Positions 1-9,400 of a stretch of DNA of 27,999 bases are shown here, one piece after another. Under the pieces are notes generated by a model. The model made no database searches. It was not told the DNA's origin and saw nothing but the letters and a program-made list of their open reading frames with translations. This DNA is from HGM04593 sp045634085. GTDB taxonomy: Bacteria; Bacteroidota; Bacteroidia; Bacteroidales; Bacteroidaceae. The stretch lies in the NCBI GenBank assembly GCA_045634085.1, contig JAZQZM010000035.1, positions 1-27,999 of the forward strand, written 5' to 3'. Made by a program: the position numbers and the translations under genes. Positions within the stretch are counted from its first letter, which is position 1, and the number at the start of each line of letters is the position of its first letter.

Positions 1-208
1 TGTCGGTACCGAATGAGACGTACGCCTTGAACCACATTGTCTCGCCAAGGTAGTAGGCCGTGTTGTCAAAATGCAGGAACACACGTTCCTGTTGCATCAC
101 CTGACCCACCTGCATGGCACGGTAGGCGATACTGTCAAGAATGTTCTGTGCAAATGTGGTCGTTAATACAGTAAATAGAAGTGCTAGTATAGCGAGTGCT
201 CTTTTCAT
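1..208 (-). CDS. Secreted protein of the MG2/TonB-plug-like Bacteroidetes type, N-terminal part only
   Basis: Partial gene that runs off the left edge; 69 codons are visible from the ATG at 208. The product starts with a lysine/arginine pair and a hydrophobic stretch ending in TTTAQ-like residues (TTTFAQ), a convincing signal peptide. The mature part contains QERVFLHFDNTAYYLGETMW followed by FKAYV. That pattern (ERV-YLHFDN-YYLGE-WFKAYV) is familiar from large Bacteroidetes secreted proteins that carry an alpha-2-macroglobulin MG2-like domain and often a TonB receptor plug domain further on. The family assignment is recalled from pattern only; the rest of the protein is outside the window. The function is unknown, and an envelope location is inferred from the signal peptide. 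Confidence 0.7.
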   Translation of the reverse strand, partial: MKRALAILALLFTVLTTTFAQNILDSIAYRAMQVGQVMQQERVFLHFDNTAYYLGETMWFKAYVSFGTD

Positions 209-274
209 GGTATATGGTTTTCTTTATTAGACTCCTTGTAGTGGAAAATGTAAAATCAATTTTCTACTATTCTA

Positions 275-282
275 CAAAAATA
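275..282 (-). promoter_or_regulatory. Candidate -7 box for the left-edge gene
   Basis: Read on the minus strand this is TATTTTTG, a full match to the Bacteroidetes -7 consensus TAnnTTTG. It lies about 67 nt upstream of the ATG at 208. No clear TTG element is seen at the expected -33 distance, so this is a tentative call. Confidence 0.35.
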
Positions 283-342
283 CCATTAGATTTTGTGTAC
301 TATTTAATTAAAGTGAATATTTAACGTTTATTATAATAAAAA

Positions 343-466
343 ATGAGGATGACTAAAAAGGCTCTTTTGTTGTTGTGCTTGCCCTCAAAATGCTCATTTA
401 CGCTTAGTAAACTCCGCTTTTTCAGGCTTCGCACGCCTAAAAACAACTCTTTTTATTCAACCTCAT
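343..466 (+). repeat. Imperfect palindromic interspersed repeat, copy 1 (complete)
   Basis: About 124 bp whose two halves are imperfect inverted repeats. The outer arms are ATGAGG..GACTAAAAAG and CTTTTTATTC..CCTCAT, and the centre is TTTAC-GCTTA-GTAAA, a 5-bp stem with a 5-nt loop. In between, GTGC..GCCT.AAAA.GC on the left pairs with the mirrored segment on the right. The same element occurs at 14108-14226, and its left half at 27888-27948, all in the same orientation. It sits about 70 bp beyond the stop of the GH20/GH33 gene and fills much of the 209-535 spacer, in which I see no gene. It could act as an RNA hairpin at the 3' end of transcripts or be a non-autonomous mobile or REP-like element. 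Confidence 0.75.
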
Positions 467-469
467 GAC

Positions 470-510
470 AAATGTGGGCGTCCCGTTTTTCTTTTGGGTC
501 GCCCACATTT
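470..510. terminator. Strong hairpin downstream of the GH20/GH33 gene
   Basis: The arms AAATGTGGGCGTCCC and GGGTCGCCCACATTT pair at 14 of 15 positions around an 11-nt loop rich in T. The hairpin starts 25 bp past the stop codon of the minus-strand GH20/GH33 gene, so it is well placed as its terminator. No long U-tract follows on the minus strand, so the termination role is an inference. Confidence 0.55.
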
Positions 511-535
511 CTCAATTTAGTTTGATTTTACTGTA

Positions 536-3500
536 TTACTTTACCAAAACCTTTTTACCGTCAATGATGTAGATGCCCGGTGCTGTAATCTCGTTCAGTC
601 TGCGACCGCTAAGGTCAAAAACAGTTTTCACTTTTCCGTTTTCACCTTTCACCTCTTCTACGCCTGTTGTGTTGCCAACCTCCTCAAGGACCCACAACTC
701 TGCCATGCTGAACGGAGCATCGCAATATGGATAGTAGCTGTTGGCATTTCCGTCAACTGGGCCTACCTTGAAGTACTGCGAACCGTTCATTATGTAGAAC
801 TCTGTATCGTTCTTGTATTCTATGCCCAATGGAGATTTAGAACCCTGGTTGTTTGCATCAATGTTCCACTGGCGGCAAACGATGTAGTAGCCATCAACCG
901 AAACAATGTACACCTTGTCGTCGCCGGCATCCTCAAATGTGAAAATCTGACAGTTGTCCTCGGCGTATTCCGCAATACCTACTGAACCCTTGGGACCGGT
1001 GCTGTTGTTCATGTTGACAGCCTCGATGTTAAGGTACTTGTTCTGCGAAACCGATTTGATGCGGTACTGCGCGGCCGGTGTTGCAACCTTCTCGATAAGG
1101 AATGCCGATGAGTAGTTGTCGTTCCAGAAAGGAGCAGCTGCACCATCGTAGTTGCTACCGTCGGTCTTCAGCACCATGTAGCCATAACTGTTCTCGTTCT
1201 TGCTTGTGTCATATCCGCGTTTGCCATACCATGTCAACAGACCGAAAATCTGCTCGTTGTTCTCGGCCGATACGTTGTTGCCGTTCTGCATCTTGGCAAA
1301 GGTGATCTTTGTCATTTCGTCCTCGTTTTCCTGCAGACCGTCTGTGTCACCATTGCCCTGCAACCAGTTCACACCGTTGTAGCTTGAGTGATATACAAGA
1401 TATTTGCCGTCATTGGTCGTGAGTGTCACGGTGCCGTCACCATTCTCAGTGCAAAGGAACTGTGCACTCTCGGGCAACTCCTCATCGCCGCGTGCAACCA
1501 TAGCAATGTCGCTACCGGTGTAGTTGAGGTAGAAACGGTTACCGTTCTTTGCCACCATTGTCAGGGTGTACTTCTCGCCCTCAACCGGCAACTCCACGTC
1601 GTTGCTGCCAAGGTATGCATCCAATACAACCTCCAATGCCGCACCTGCACTCTCTGTGGGGCTCTCCTCGGCTTTGGCAATTTCGGCCTTCAATGTCTCG
1701 CGTGGTCCGGCTGTGGGGTAGCCCACGCCTTTCAACTTCAACAGATTGTTGGCCTTGGCAATCAAAACTGCCGTTGCATCACTTGGCTGGTCGGGCTGCG
1801 CTTCGGGCTCTTTACCTTTGAGAATGGAGTATTTGCCGTTTGTAATCTGCTCAATGCTGTAGTTCTTGTACATGATGTTGTAGCCGCCGTAGGCATTGAT
1901 GCCGTATGTGTCCTCCTCGTAGAGGAAAGCGATTGTTGAATCCTGCTGGAAACACATGGTTGAGTATGCCGAAGCCATGAATGATGCCTGATGACGGCCA
2001 TCCCAGTTCTTTGCGAAGTTTGCAGGAGTGTTGTAGTCGGCACCCGATGCAAGCTCCTTGTAGTAGATACCCACGTTTGAACGTCCGTTACCGAAAGGCA
2101 GTGACTGCAATGCGAGCCACATCTCGGTCTTGTCCTCGTTGCGTACAACGGGAATCATCATGATTTCACCGTTGCAGCTGTTGCCCTGCGCTACCACGCC
2201 ATTGTTGCTGCTGTTCGATGTTGCCATGTTGCCCCAAGAACCGGTTGCAGTCACCTTGTCGGTGAATGTGAAGATGTTGAAATAGCGGCCACCGTTGATG
2301 CGTGAACTGATGACGATGTTGCCGTTTGGCAACTCCTCGACCTTTGGCTCGTCACCGCCACTTGGTACAGGTGCTGTCTCCACACCGCCAAGAACACTCC
2401 AACTGCCGCCGAAGTCGTCGCTGTAGAGTACAAAGTTGGTGTTTACGCTGTTCACGTTCTTCAACAGCACGGCACAGTAGAGACGGTAGTAGTTGCCGAC
2501 CTTTACATAGCGGCTCTGGTGAATCTTACCCGAACCGATGAACATTGCGCGTACAGGACCGTGGTTGCTGCTGTTGTCCCACATTGCATATATTGCATCG
2601 GCAATGTCGACAGGCTCACTCCATGTCGCGCCGTTGTCCTCGCTGTAGAAGCGTGCGATGTTCTGGTGGTTGTTGCGTGTTCCGTTGGGGAACGAGACAT
2701 TACCGGCGCAGCTGAGTACGAGCACACGGTTACTCTCGCGGTCGGCAACGATACATGGGTCGCCGAAACCAACGTGCATGAAGTCAGGTGAACTTGAACC
2801 CTGTCCGTCAACGATAGAGAAACGGCTGTTCCAGCTTGCACCATTGTCCTTGCTTATGCGTGCGTGCAGGTCGATGCGGCCATAGCTTGCCATACCAATG
2901 TCGGCACGGCTGTGGCGGTAGTCGGCAACAGCAATGAGGTCGCCGTTCTTAGCCATTGCTATGGCGGGGATGCGGTAAGGTATGTCTGCCGATGTGGCTG
3001 TGGTGAATATCTCCTGTGCCACTTCGGGGACTCTTGTGTCCTTCTCGATTGTTACAATGAAATTGCTGAATGTGATACCCTTGTTCTCGCCACTCTGCAC
3101 GAACTGGAATGTGCGCTGTGGGTCCGATATGGTAACATTCAGTGACTGCAGTGTAGATGAACTCTTATATGTATTGCCTTCAATGGCGAGGCTGATGGTG
3201 TGTGTACCTGTATCGGTGTTCACATAACCGAACTGAAAGCCTGTGACCATCCATCCTTCGGGTGCTGTGATTGTGTAAGTCGATGAACCCGACTGTCCCG
3301 AGTAACCGGCAATGCAGTCGTTCACAGTCTTCATGTTATTTGCGCTTGCAGCGAATGAAAACCCCGCAACTTCGTTGCTCTCCCAGCGAGAGTGCCATGT
3401 GCCGTTGGAATTGCTGGCTGTGTATTGTCCTTTTGATGCAATGATATCAACCTGCACTGTCTCTCCCTCAACAGGAGGAGTCACCTCGCCGCTGCCGCCT

Positions 3501-6217
3501 TCGCCTTCAACGGTCTCGACCTCCTCAATGAGATACTGACAGCCTGTGTCGGTGGTGTTCGAACCATCGCCCCAGTTGTAAATCTTGTAGCCCAGGCCGC
3601 TCTGGGTCTGGTTGAACTGTACATTGCCACTTATGACGATGAACAGCCCCTGTGTTGCAGCCTCTTTCAGTTCCCAACCGGCTGCAGGTTCTGCTGTCTG
3701 TGTGCGCAGAGCTGTGTTGTTGCTGCTTGCAGGCGAGATATATGTGCCGTTGCTCTTGTTTACAATGTTGTATTTGCCGTCGTTGCGCACCACGAACTTC
3801 CATTTTGCGGCATCGGTGACGGTGGCGTTACCTGTCATTTCGGCATTTGCACCGTTTGATGCAGCATAGCGGTTGTCGCGCTGTGGAGTGCGCATTGTGT
3901 AGTAGTAGCTTGTCTGGTCGTCGCTTGTCTTTGGCTGGTTTACCTTTGCTGTTACAAGTGTAGCCTTGAAAGCTGCAAATGCAGCGTTCAATGTTGCAAG
4001 TTGTGCAGCGCGTTCCTCCTCGTTCATTGTTGTGCCCAGTGTGGCTTCAATCCCGGCAATCACGCTGTTCAGGTCGTTCGCAAGCTCGGGACTGTATTGC
4101 CCTGGCTGGTCGCCGGTGCTTGCAGCAACCTCTTTCTTAATCTCGGCAATTGTTGCCTCCAACTGGTCGGCAGCCACGTCCATTCTCTGGTTTGGAGAGT
4201 ATATCAGGCCTTCAACGGCATTCTTGCCCTCGAGGTCGGTGAGCACGAATGTGAACATCCACTTGTTCAGGCGCACACCGCTTGCACCCACGTATGGCAA
4301 CTTTATGAACACCTTGTTCCATCCCTCTTTCAATGTTACCTGCAGTGGCTTGCGTGCTGTGAAGTTCTCGTTCTTCAGGTCAACCTCATTGTTTATGCCA
4401 ACACCGGTGTTGTCCCATGTAGGTGGCAGAATCTCGGTGTCGTTGAGCCATATTCTTGAGCCCTTGCGGTCCCATTTGCCGGCATCGGGAGCTGTATCCT
4501 TCTCGCTGCGGCCATAGTTTTGGAACTCTATCTGCGCGCCCACGGTCTGTGCCTTGTCGCTGTAGATGTATGTCCATGCATAGGCTGTGCTGTTGCTGTA
4601 GTTTGTGCTGCCGTAGTATGTGGGCACGGTGTTGTTGCCCCATGTGTGGCGCAGGTAGATGCCGGCGCCGGTAGCAATGCCTGTGCCGTATGTTGTACCG
4701 TTCACGGTGTAGTACTCTTTCAGGCCTTCGGTCTCTGGAGCAAATGTGGCATTCATGTCACCGCCATTAGGGAACGGCTCGGTGATTCTCCAGCGTACGT
4801 TTGTCTGTTTTACGTAGGCGATAGGCTCGTCCTTCAGTGAGTTTGCCTTGTGGAAGAGGAAACGGCGTTCCCAATCGGTGAACTCCTCATACTCCTCGCC
4901 GCTGTTGGGCAAGGTGGTGCCGCCCTTCTCAATGTACTGCTTGCCGCCTCCGATCCATGCACGTTCGGCGCTTGCAATGACGTTTGCATAGAAGTTGTTC
5001 TGTATGATGATATCCTCTTCGGTTGGAGTCTTGCGGTCGTTCCATGGAGCTGAGATAGTACCCGCTACGTTGGCATTACCCTTCTGCTCGTAGTAGATGT
5101 TGCTCTTGTAGATACCTACAAGGTCGGCAAACACGTCGAAGTGGTTGGTGTAGTTGTAACGGCAGTCGATGTTTGGCAGGCCATTGATTACCTTGCCGCT
5201 TGAACTCCACATCTGTGTCATGTCGGCACCAATGCCTGTTGTAATGGTTACGCCTCTGATGGGGTTCCACATTACAACCTTCTTGCCAAGACTGTGGACC
5301 TTGTCGGTCATTATCTTAAGGAAATTATTGTATGTGATATCTTTCTCATCGGCACCGATGTGGATGTATGGTGCATCGGGGAACACTGCTACAACCTCCT
5401 CGAGGATGGTCTTCAGTGCTGCAACGCCGTTGTCGGTCTGCATGTCATATCCCATTGCGCGCACGAATGCTTCGCTGTGGCCCGGCATGTCAATTTCGGG
5501 GATTACTATCACACCGCGTTCCTTCGCATAGTCCTGCAGCTCGCGACACTGCTCCTGTGTGTAGTATTTGCCTGCAAAGCGTGTCATTGAAGCACTGCTT
5601 GTGAGCTGTGGAAATGCCTTCACCTCGAAACGCCATGCCTGGTTCTCGGTCATGTGCCAGTGGAATGTGTTCACCTTGAAACGTGAAAGCAGGTCGATGT
5701 GCTTTTTCAGTGTCTCTATCTCGATGAATGAACGGCCCACGTCGTGCATGTATCCGCGCAGTTTGAATGCAGGCCAGTCGGTCATTGTGAGGGCTTCCAA
5801 TGCCGGAGTACCGTCATAACCCTCAGCAAGCTGTGTCAGGGTTTGTGCCGCACGGATGACACCGGTCTTTGTCACTGCTGTGATGTTTATTGCATCGGCC
5901 GTAATCTCCAGAGTGTAGGCCTCGTTCTCATAGCCGTCAAGGGCATAGTCATATGCTCCCTCAATGCTGCCCACGAGTGTCACAGTCACCTGTGCGCCGC
6001 CTGCAGCTACGGTGCAGCCGTTGTCGGTGAAGAATTTCTGCAAGGCTGTGCAACCTGTAGGGTCATTGATGGTTACTGCGCGTCCCAACGAGAACGTTGC
6101 GCCCGATGTAGTTTCAATCTTTTGTGGCTTAGGCAACAAGTGTGTCACTTTAGCCTGCACTGCAAACGGAAGGCACATGGCCAACAGAAGCAGCATAATG
6201 GCTTTTGTCTTTTTCAT
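536..6217 (-). CDS. Secreted GH20 hexosaminidase-GH33 sialidase multidomain protein
   Basis: An 1893-residue exported protein with two glycosidase domains. I start at ATG 6217 (MKKTKAIMLLLLAM, signal peptide ending near VQA, residue 22). The reading frame stays open upstream to 6295, but those residues do not look like a protein start. Residues about 24-145 resemble a GH20 accessory domain, and about 150-425 a GH20 barrel with WHMTENQAW, GHSEAF and HIGADE, giving a candidate Asp290-Glu291 catalytic pair. Beta-sandwich, helical and trefoil-like segments span about 490-1060. Residues about 1068-1465 are a GH33 sialidase: YRIP at 1081 (first Arg of the triad), Asp boxes at 1122, 1192 and 1266, later arginines near 1306-1311 and 1379, a candidate acid Asp1106, and a GGYNIMY segment near 1446 that may hold the Tyr nucleophile. 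Helical and ricin-like segments follow, then a tail ending GIYIIDGKKV. Likely action: release of terminal sialic acid and beta-HexNAc from host glycans. The fold calls are firm; bond specificity is unknown. Confidence 0.93.
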   Translation of the reverse strand: MKKTKAIMLLLLAMCLPFAVQAKVTHLLPKPQKIETTSGATFSLGRAVTINDPTGCTALQKFFTDNGCTVAAGGAQVTVTLVGSIEGAYDYALDGYENEAYTLEITADAINITAVTKTGVIRAAQTLTQLAEGYDGTPALEALTMTDWPAFKLRGYMHDVGRSFIEIETLKKHIDLLSRFKVNTFHWHMTENQAWRFEVKAFPQLTSSASMTRFAGKYYTQEQCRELQDYAKERGVIVIPEIDMPGHSEAFVRAMGYDMQTDNGVAALKTILEEVVAVFPDAPYIHIGADEKDITYNNFLKIMTDKVHSLGKKVVMWNPIRGVTITTGIGADMTQMWSSSGKVINGLPNIDCRYNYTNHFDVFADLVGIYKSNIYYEQKGNANVAGTISAPWNDRKTPTEEDIIIQNNFYANVIASAERAWIGGGKQYIEKGGTTLPNSGEEYEEFTDWERRFLFHKANSLKDEPIAYVKQTNVRWRITEPFPNGGDMNATFAPETEGLKEYYTVNGTTYGTGIATGAGIYLRHTWGNNTVPTYYGSTNYSNSTAYAWTYIYSDKAQTVGAQIEFQNYGRSEKDTAPDAGKWDRKGSRIWLNDTEILPPTWDNTGVGINNEVDLKNENFTARKPLQVTLKEGWNKVFIKLPYVGASGVRLNKWMFTFVLTDLEGKNAVEGLIYSPNQRMDVAADQLEATIAEIKKEVAASTGDQPGQYSPELANDLNSVIAGIEATLGTTMNEEERAAQLATLNAAFAAFKATLVTAKVNQPKTSDDQTSYYYTMRTPQRDNRYAASNGANAEMTGNATVTDAAKWKFVVRNDGKYNIVNKSNGTYISPASSNNTALRTQTAEPAAGWELKEAATQGLFIVISGNVQFNQTQSGLGYKIYNWGDGSNTTDTGCQYLIEEVETVEGEGGSGEVTPPVEGETVQVDIIASKGQYTASNSNGTWHSRWESNEVAGFSFAASANNMKTVNDCIAGYSGQSGSSTYTITAPEGWMVTGFQFGYVNTDTGTHTISLAIEGNTYKSSSTLQSLNVTISDPQRTFQFVQSGENKGITFSNFIVTIEKDTRVPEVAQEIFTTATSADIPYRIPAIAMAKNGDLIAVADYRHSRADIGMASYGRIDLHARISKDNGASWNSRFSIVDGQGSSSPDFMHVGFGDPCIVADRESNRVLVLSCAGNVSFPNGTRNNHQNIARFYSEDNGATWSEPVDIADAIYAMWDNSSNHGPVRAMFIGSGKIHQSRYVKVGNYYRLYCAVLLKNVNSVNTNFVLYSDDFGGSWSVLGGVETAPVPSGGDEPKVEELPNGNIVISSRINGGRYFNIFTFTDKVTATGSWGNMATSNSSNNGVVAQGNSCNGEIMMIPVVRNEDKTEMWLALQSLPFGNGRSNVGIYYKELASGADYNTPANFAKNWDGRHQASFMASAYSTMCFQQDSTIAFLYEEDTYGINAYGGYNIMYKNYSIEQITNGKYSILKGKEPEAQPDQPSDATAVLIAKANNLLKLKGVGYPTAGPRETLKAEIAKAEESPTESAGAALEVVLDAYLGSNDVELPVEGEKYTLTMVAKNGNRFYLNYTGSDIAMVARGDEELPESAQFLCTENGDGTVTLTTNDGKYLVYHSSYNGVNWLQGNGDTDGLQENEDEMTKITFAKMQNGNNVSAENNEQIFGLLTWYGKRGYDTSKNENSYGYMVLKTDGSNYDGAAAPFWNDNYSSAFLIEKVATPAAQYRIKSVSQNKYLNIEAVNMNNSTGPKGSVGIAEYAEDNCQIFTFEDAGDDKVYIVSVDGYYIVCRQWNIDANNQGSKSPLGIEYKNDTEFYIMNGSQYFKVGPVDGNANSYYPYCDAPFSMAELWVLEEVGNTTGVEEVKGENGKVKTVFDLSGRRLNEITAPGIYIIDGKKVLVK

Positions 6218-6383
6218 AATTATGATGTTATATGTATTTATCCTGTACAATATTGGACGTTGCGCTGTGCATTCATGTATGTGGCTTTGCGGCACAATAC
6301 CCCATATTATAAAACGTCTGCAATTTAGTCATTAAATTTAACATGTACAATGTGATATCGTTAATGGTTGTAAATTTATGTAT

Positions 6384-6433
6384 AAAACAGGAAGTCCCGA
6401 GGAAACTTTTGCATCCTCGGGACTTCCTGTTTT
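6384..6433 (-). terminator. Rho-independent terminator after the GH2 gene
   Basis: A perfect 20-bp inverted repeat (6384-6403 with 6414-6433) around a 10-nt loop. The stem is GC-rich in its upper half and ends in AAAA/TTTT, so on the minus strand the hairpin is followed by TTTTATA. It starts 13 bp beyond the GH2 stop codon. Because the A/T ends are symmetrical it could work in both directions. Confidence 0.85.
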
Positions 6434-6446
6434 AGACTGAATCTCT

Positions 6447-9400
6447 TTACTTCTTGACTGGAGTAATTCTGAGCTTGTAGCTCATCTTCTCGTTCGGAAC
6501 GCAGTATTCAGGCATTGTACCTACGTCATATCCGCATGATGCATTACCGATACCGCGCATCCATGCGTCGAAGTGTACTACTGTGTATGGACGCTTTGTC
6601 ATCTCCCAGTAGTGACCGGCTCTCATCAGGTCCTCGTCGGTGTATGGGAGTGCCGAGAAACTTACGTTGCCCTCTGTAGCAATCTTCACGCCATTACCGT
6701 TGTTGTCGGTAAAGGTCACTTCACGCAAGCCCTCGCGGCTGCCACTGCTCTGTGGCTTGACATATGGGTCGGCCATCTTGTCAACAGTGGTCTTGTAGCA
6801 ACCTACAACAACGCCGTCCTTGCGGTCAACGGTATTCTCCCATGGGCCCATAGCGTAGTAGTTTACGTTACTGAGTGTAGAGTCAAGGCCGCATACAAGA
6901 CCTGCACGGCGCAAGTTGCCGTTCTTTGGAACAAATGTGGCTTCAACGTCTACAACGCCCTGCGGGTAGATTGTGTAGTTGATTTCTGTATCGCATATTG
7001 CGCCCTTGCGCACTGTCTTTACAACGGTGTTGCCTTTCTCCTCAACAACCGTAATCTCACCATTTGCCTCAAGACCGTTTGCTGTCTGTGCCTGTGGATT
7101 GCCTGCGTCAGGTCCGTAGTAGTCGTAGCCCTGGCGGTCGTTCTCGATCCAACGGTGGTTGCTGTAGATGAATCCCTGGTTGTCGGTGATGATGTTCTTG
7201 CCGTCGAATGCAAGTGCCGTAAGCTGAGCTGTCTCTGCGTCAAACTTGAGCTGTACCTTGTCGTTACCGATGACTGTCTCGTGGAGTGACGATGTCGCAA
7301 CAAGAGGAGCACCCTTTGACTTGATTGCTGCAAGAGGTGCGCGTTCAACCAGTGTGAACTGCTGCAGTGCAACTTCGTGGCCTGCGGGAGCCCACAACTG
7401 TGCGTTGCGGTGTACAAGGCGTACGGTAATCAGCAGTTCGTCGCCGTTCTTGGCAGCTTTGCTGATATTTGCCTTCTTTACAGACAACCAGACTTTGCCG
7501 CTTTCGTTCGACTCGGCGTTAGGCGCATTTGTGCGGCCGGTGTATACTACCTTGCCGTTCTTTACAAAGTCGTATACAACATCGAATTCTTCAAGATTTG
7601 TGAAGTTGTACTTGTTCTTGATCTCAACGGTAACGATACCGTACTCTGTATTTACCTCGGGCATTGTAATGTCGACGAACTGGTGTGCTGCCTTCACTTC
7701 CTTGAGCTTGCCGCCCTCTTCGCGTTCTGGTGATACAATGCCGTTTGAGCAGAAGTTGCCCTGGTCTGGTCCCGGGTAGTCATAGCCTGTGTGGATGTTG
7801 TAGATACCCTGCTTCATCTCCTGTGGGTCGTAGATCGCCTGGTCAACCCAGTCCCAGATACAGCCACCGATGCATGAGTTTGAAGCTTCAATCTTTTGCC
7901 AGTACTCCTTGAGGTTACCGATTGCGTTACCCATTGCGTGGGCATACTCGCAGATGAACATCGGCTTATCAAGGTCGTTGGTGTTTCTGTCCATCCAAGC
8001 CTGGCCGGGATACATCTTCGAGTAGAAGTCGCTGAAGCGTCCGCCACCGTAGTCGCCGCCTGAACGTGTGCCTTCGTAGTGTACGGGACGGCTGTCAAGA
8101 CGCTTTGCTTCGTCGTAGCAGGGACCGAAGTTATTGCCGTTGCCGGCCTCGTTGCCCAAACTCCACATTACTACGCTGGCGTGGTTGCGGTCACGCAATA
8201 CCATGCGGTTGATGCGGTCAACAAATGCAGGAATCCATGACTCGCGATCCGAAATTGTCTGGTTTGCGTGGTCCTCAAGGTCTGCCTCGTCGCAGCAATA
8301 GAGACCGTAGTGGTCGAACATCGCATACATTCTTGCGGCGTTGGGGTAGTGGCTTGTACGTATGGTGTTGATATTATTCTGCTTCATGAGAAGAACATCC
8401 TTCAACATCGATTCAGTTGTTACGGCACGGCCTCTGACCGGGTCGGTGTCATGGCGGTTCACACCCTTGAAGAATACTCTCTGTCCATTGATATATACAA
8501 GAGAATTCTTGATTTCAATCTTGCGGAAACCGTGCTTTGTAGAGAATGCAAGTTCCTCGTTGCCGTTCTCGTCGAGCTGTGTGATACGTACAGTGTAGAG
8601 GTTCGGCTTCTCGGCACTCCACAACTCTACGTTGTCTACCTTAAGTTTGATGTCGCCGCTTAGTGAAGCAATCTTTGCGGCAGTGTTCATGGTTACGGTG
8701 TCACATGCCACGAGTTTGCCGGTCGGGTCATAGATGGCTGCTTTGACACTCTTCTTGCCGGGTATGAAGTCGCGGTTGTCAAGTTCAAAGTTGACATTTA
8801 CATCGGCACTGAAATAGTCTGTAGACAACTTGCTTGTGATGTAGTGGTCGCGGACAGATGTCTTTGGCACGTTGTAGAGGTATACGTCGCGGAAGATACC
8901 ACTCATGCGGAACATATCCTGGCACTCGAGGTAAGAACCGTCACTCCAGCGGAACACCTGAACGGCGAGTCTGTTGTCGCCCTTCTTCAGGTAAGCGGTG
9001 ATGTCGAACTCGGCAACATTGTTTGCGCCCTGTGTGTAACCAACGTATTCGCCGTTCAACCACACGAATGCCGCTGAATAGATACCGCCGAAGTGGATGA
9101 ATGTGCGGCGGCCGTCCCAGTCGGCAGGAACCTTGAATGTATGTACGTATGAACCTACAGGGTTGATGCCGTAGTTCTTTCCGCCGTCATTGTGTCCTGG
9201 GCGTGCATTGATGAATGGAGGTGTGTTTGAGTGCGGGTACTCCACGTTGTTGTAGATGGGCTTGTCATATCCGTGCATCTCCCAGTTCGAAGGAACGGGA
9301 ATCTCGTCCCATCCGCTTACGTCAAAACCCTCCTCAAAGAATGTCAACGGACGTTCCGATGGTTCACTCACGAGGTTGAATTTCCAATTGCCGTTGAGGC

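Noticed and set aside
343..466. CRISPR array or insertion sequence as explanation of the repeats
   Set aside because: Copies are thousands of bases apart, have no spacer pattern, and carry no transposase reading frame.
209..535. tRNA or small RNA gene in the 209-535 spacer
   Set aside because: No cloverleaf or CCA end was found; the spacer is explained by a candidate promoter, repeat copy 1 and a terminator-like hairpin.
1388..1939. Long open frames on the plus strand opposite the GH20/GH33 gene (also at 3966-4517 and 5744-6328)
   Set aside because: They are rich in Cys, Ser and Arg, show no recognisable domains, and lie wholly antisense to a clear coding gene with intact domains. They are frame shadows.
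6218..6295. N-terminal extension of the GH20/GH33 protein to ATG 6295
   Set aside because: It would put 26 residues before a good signal peptide; the internal ATG at 6217 gives a normal exported start.
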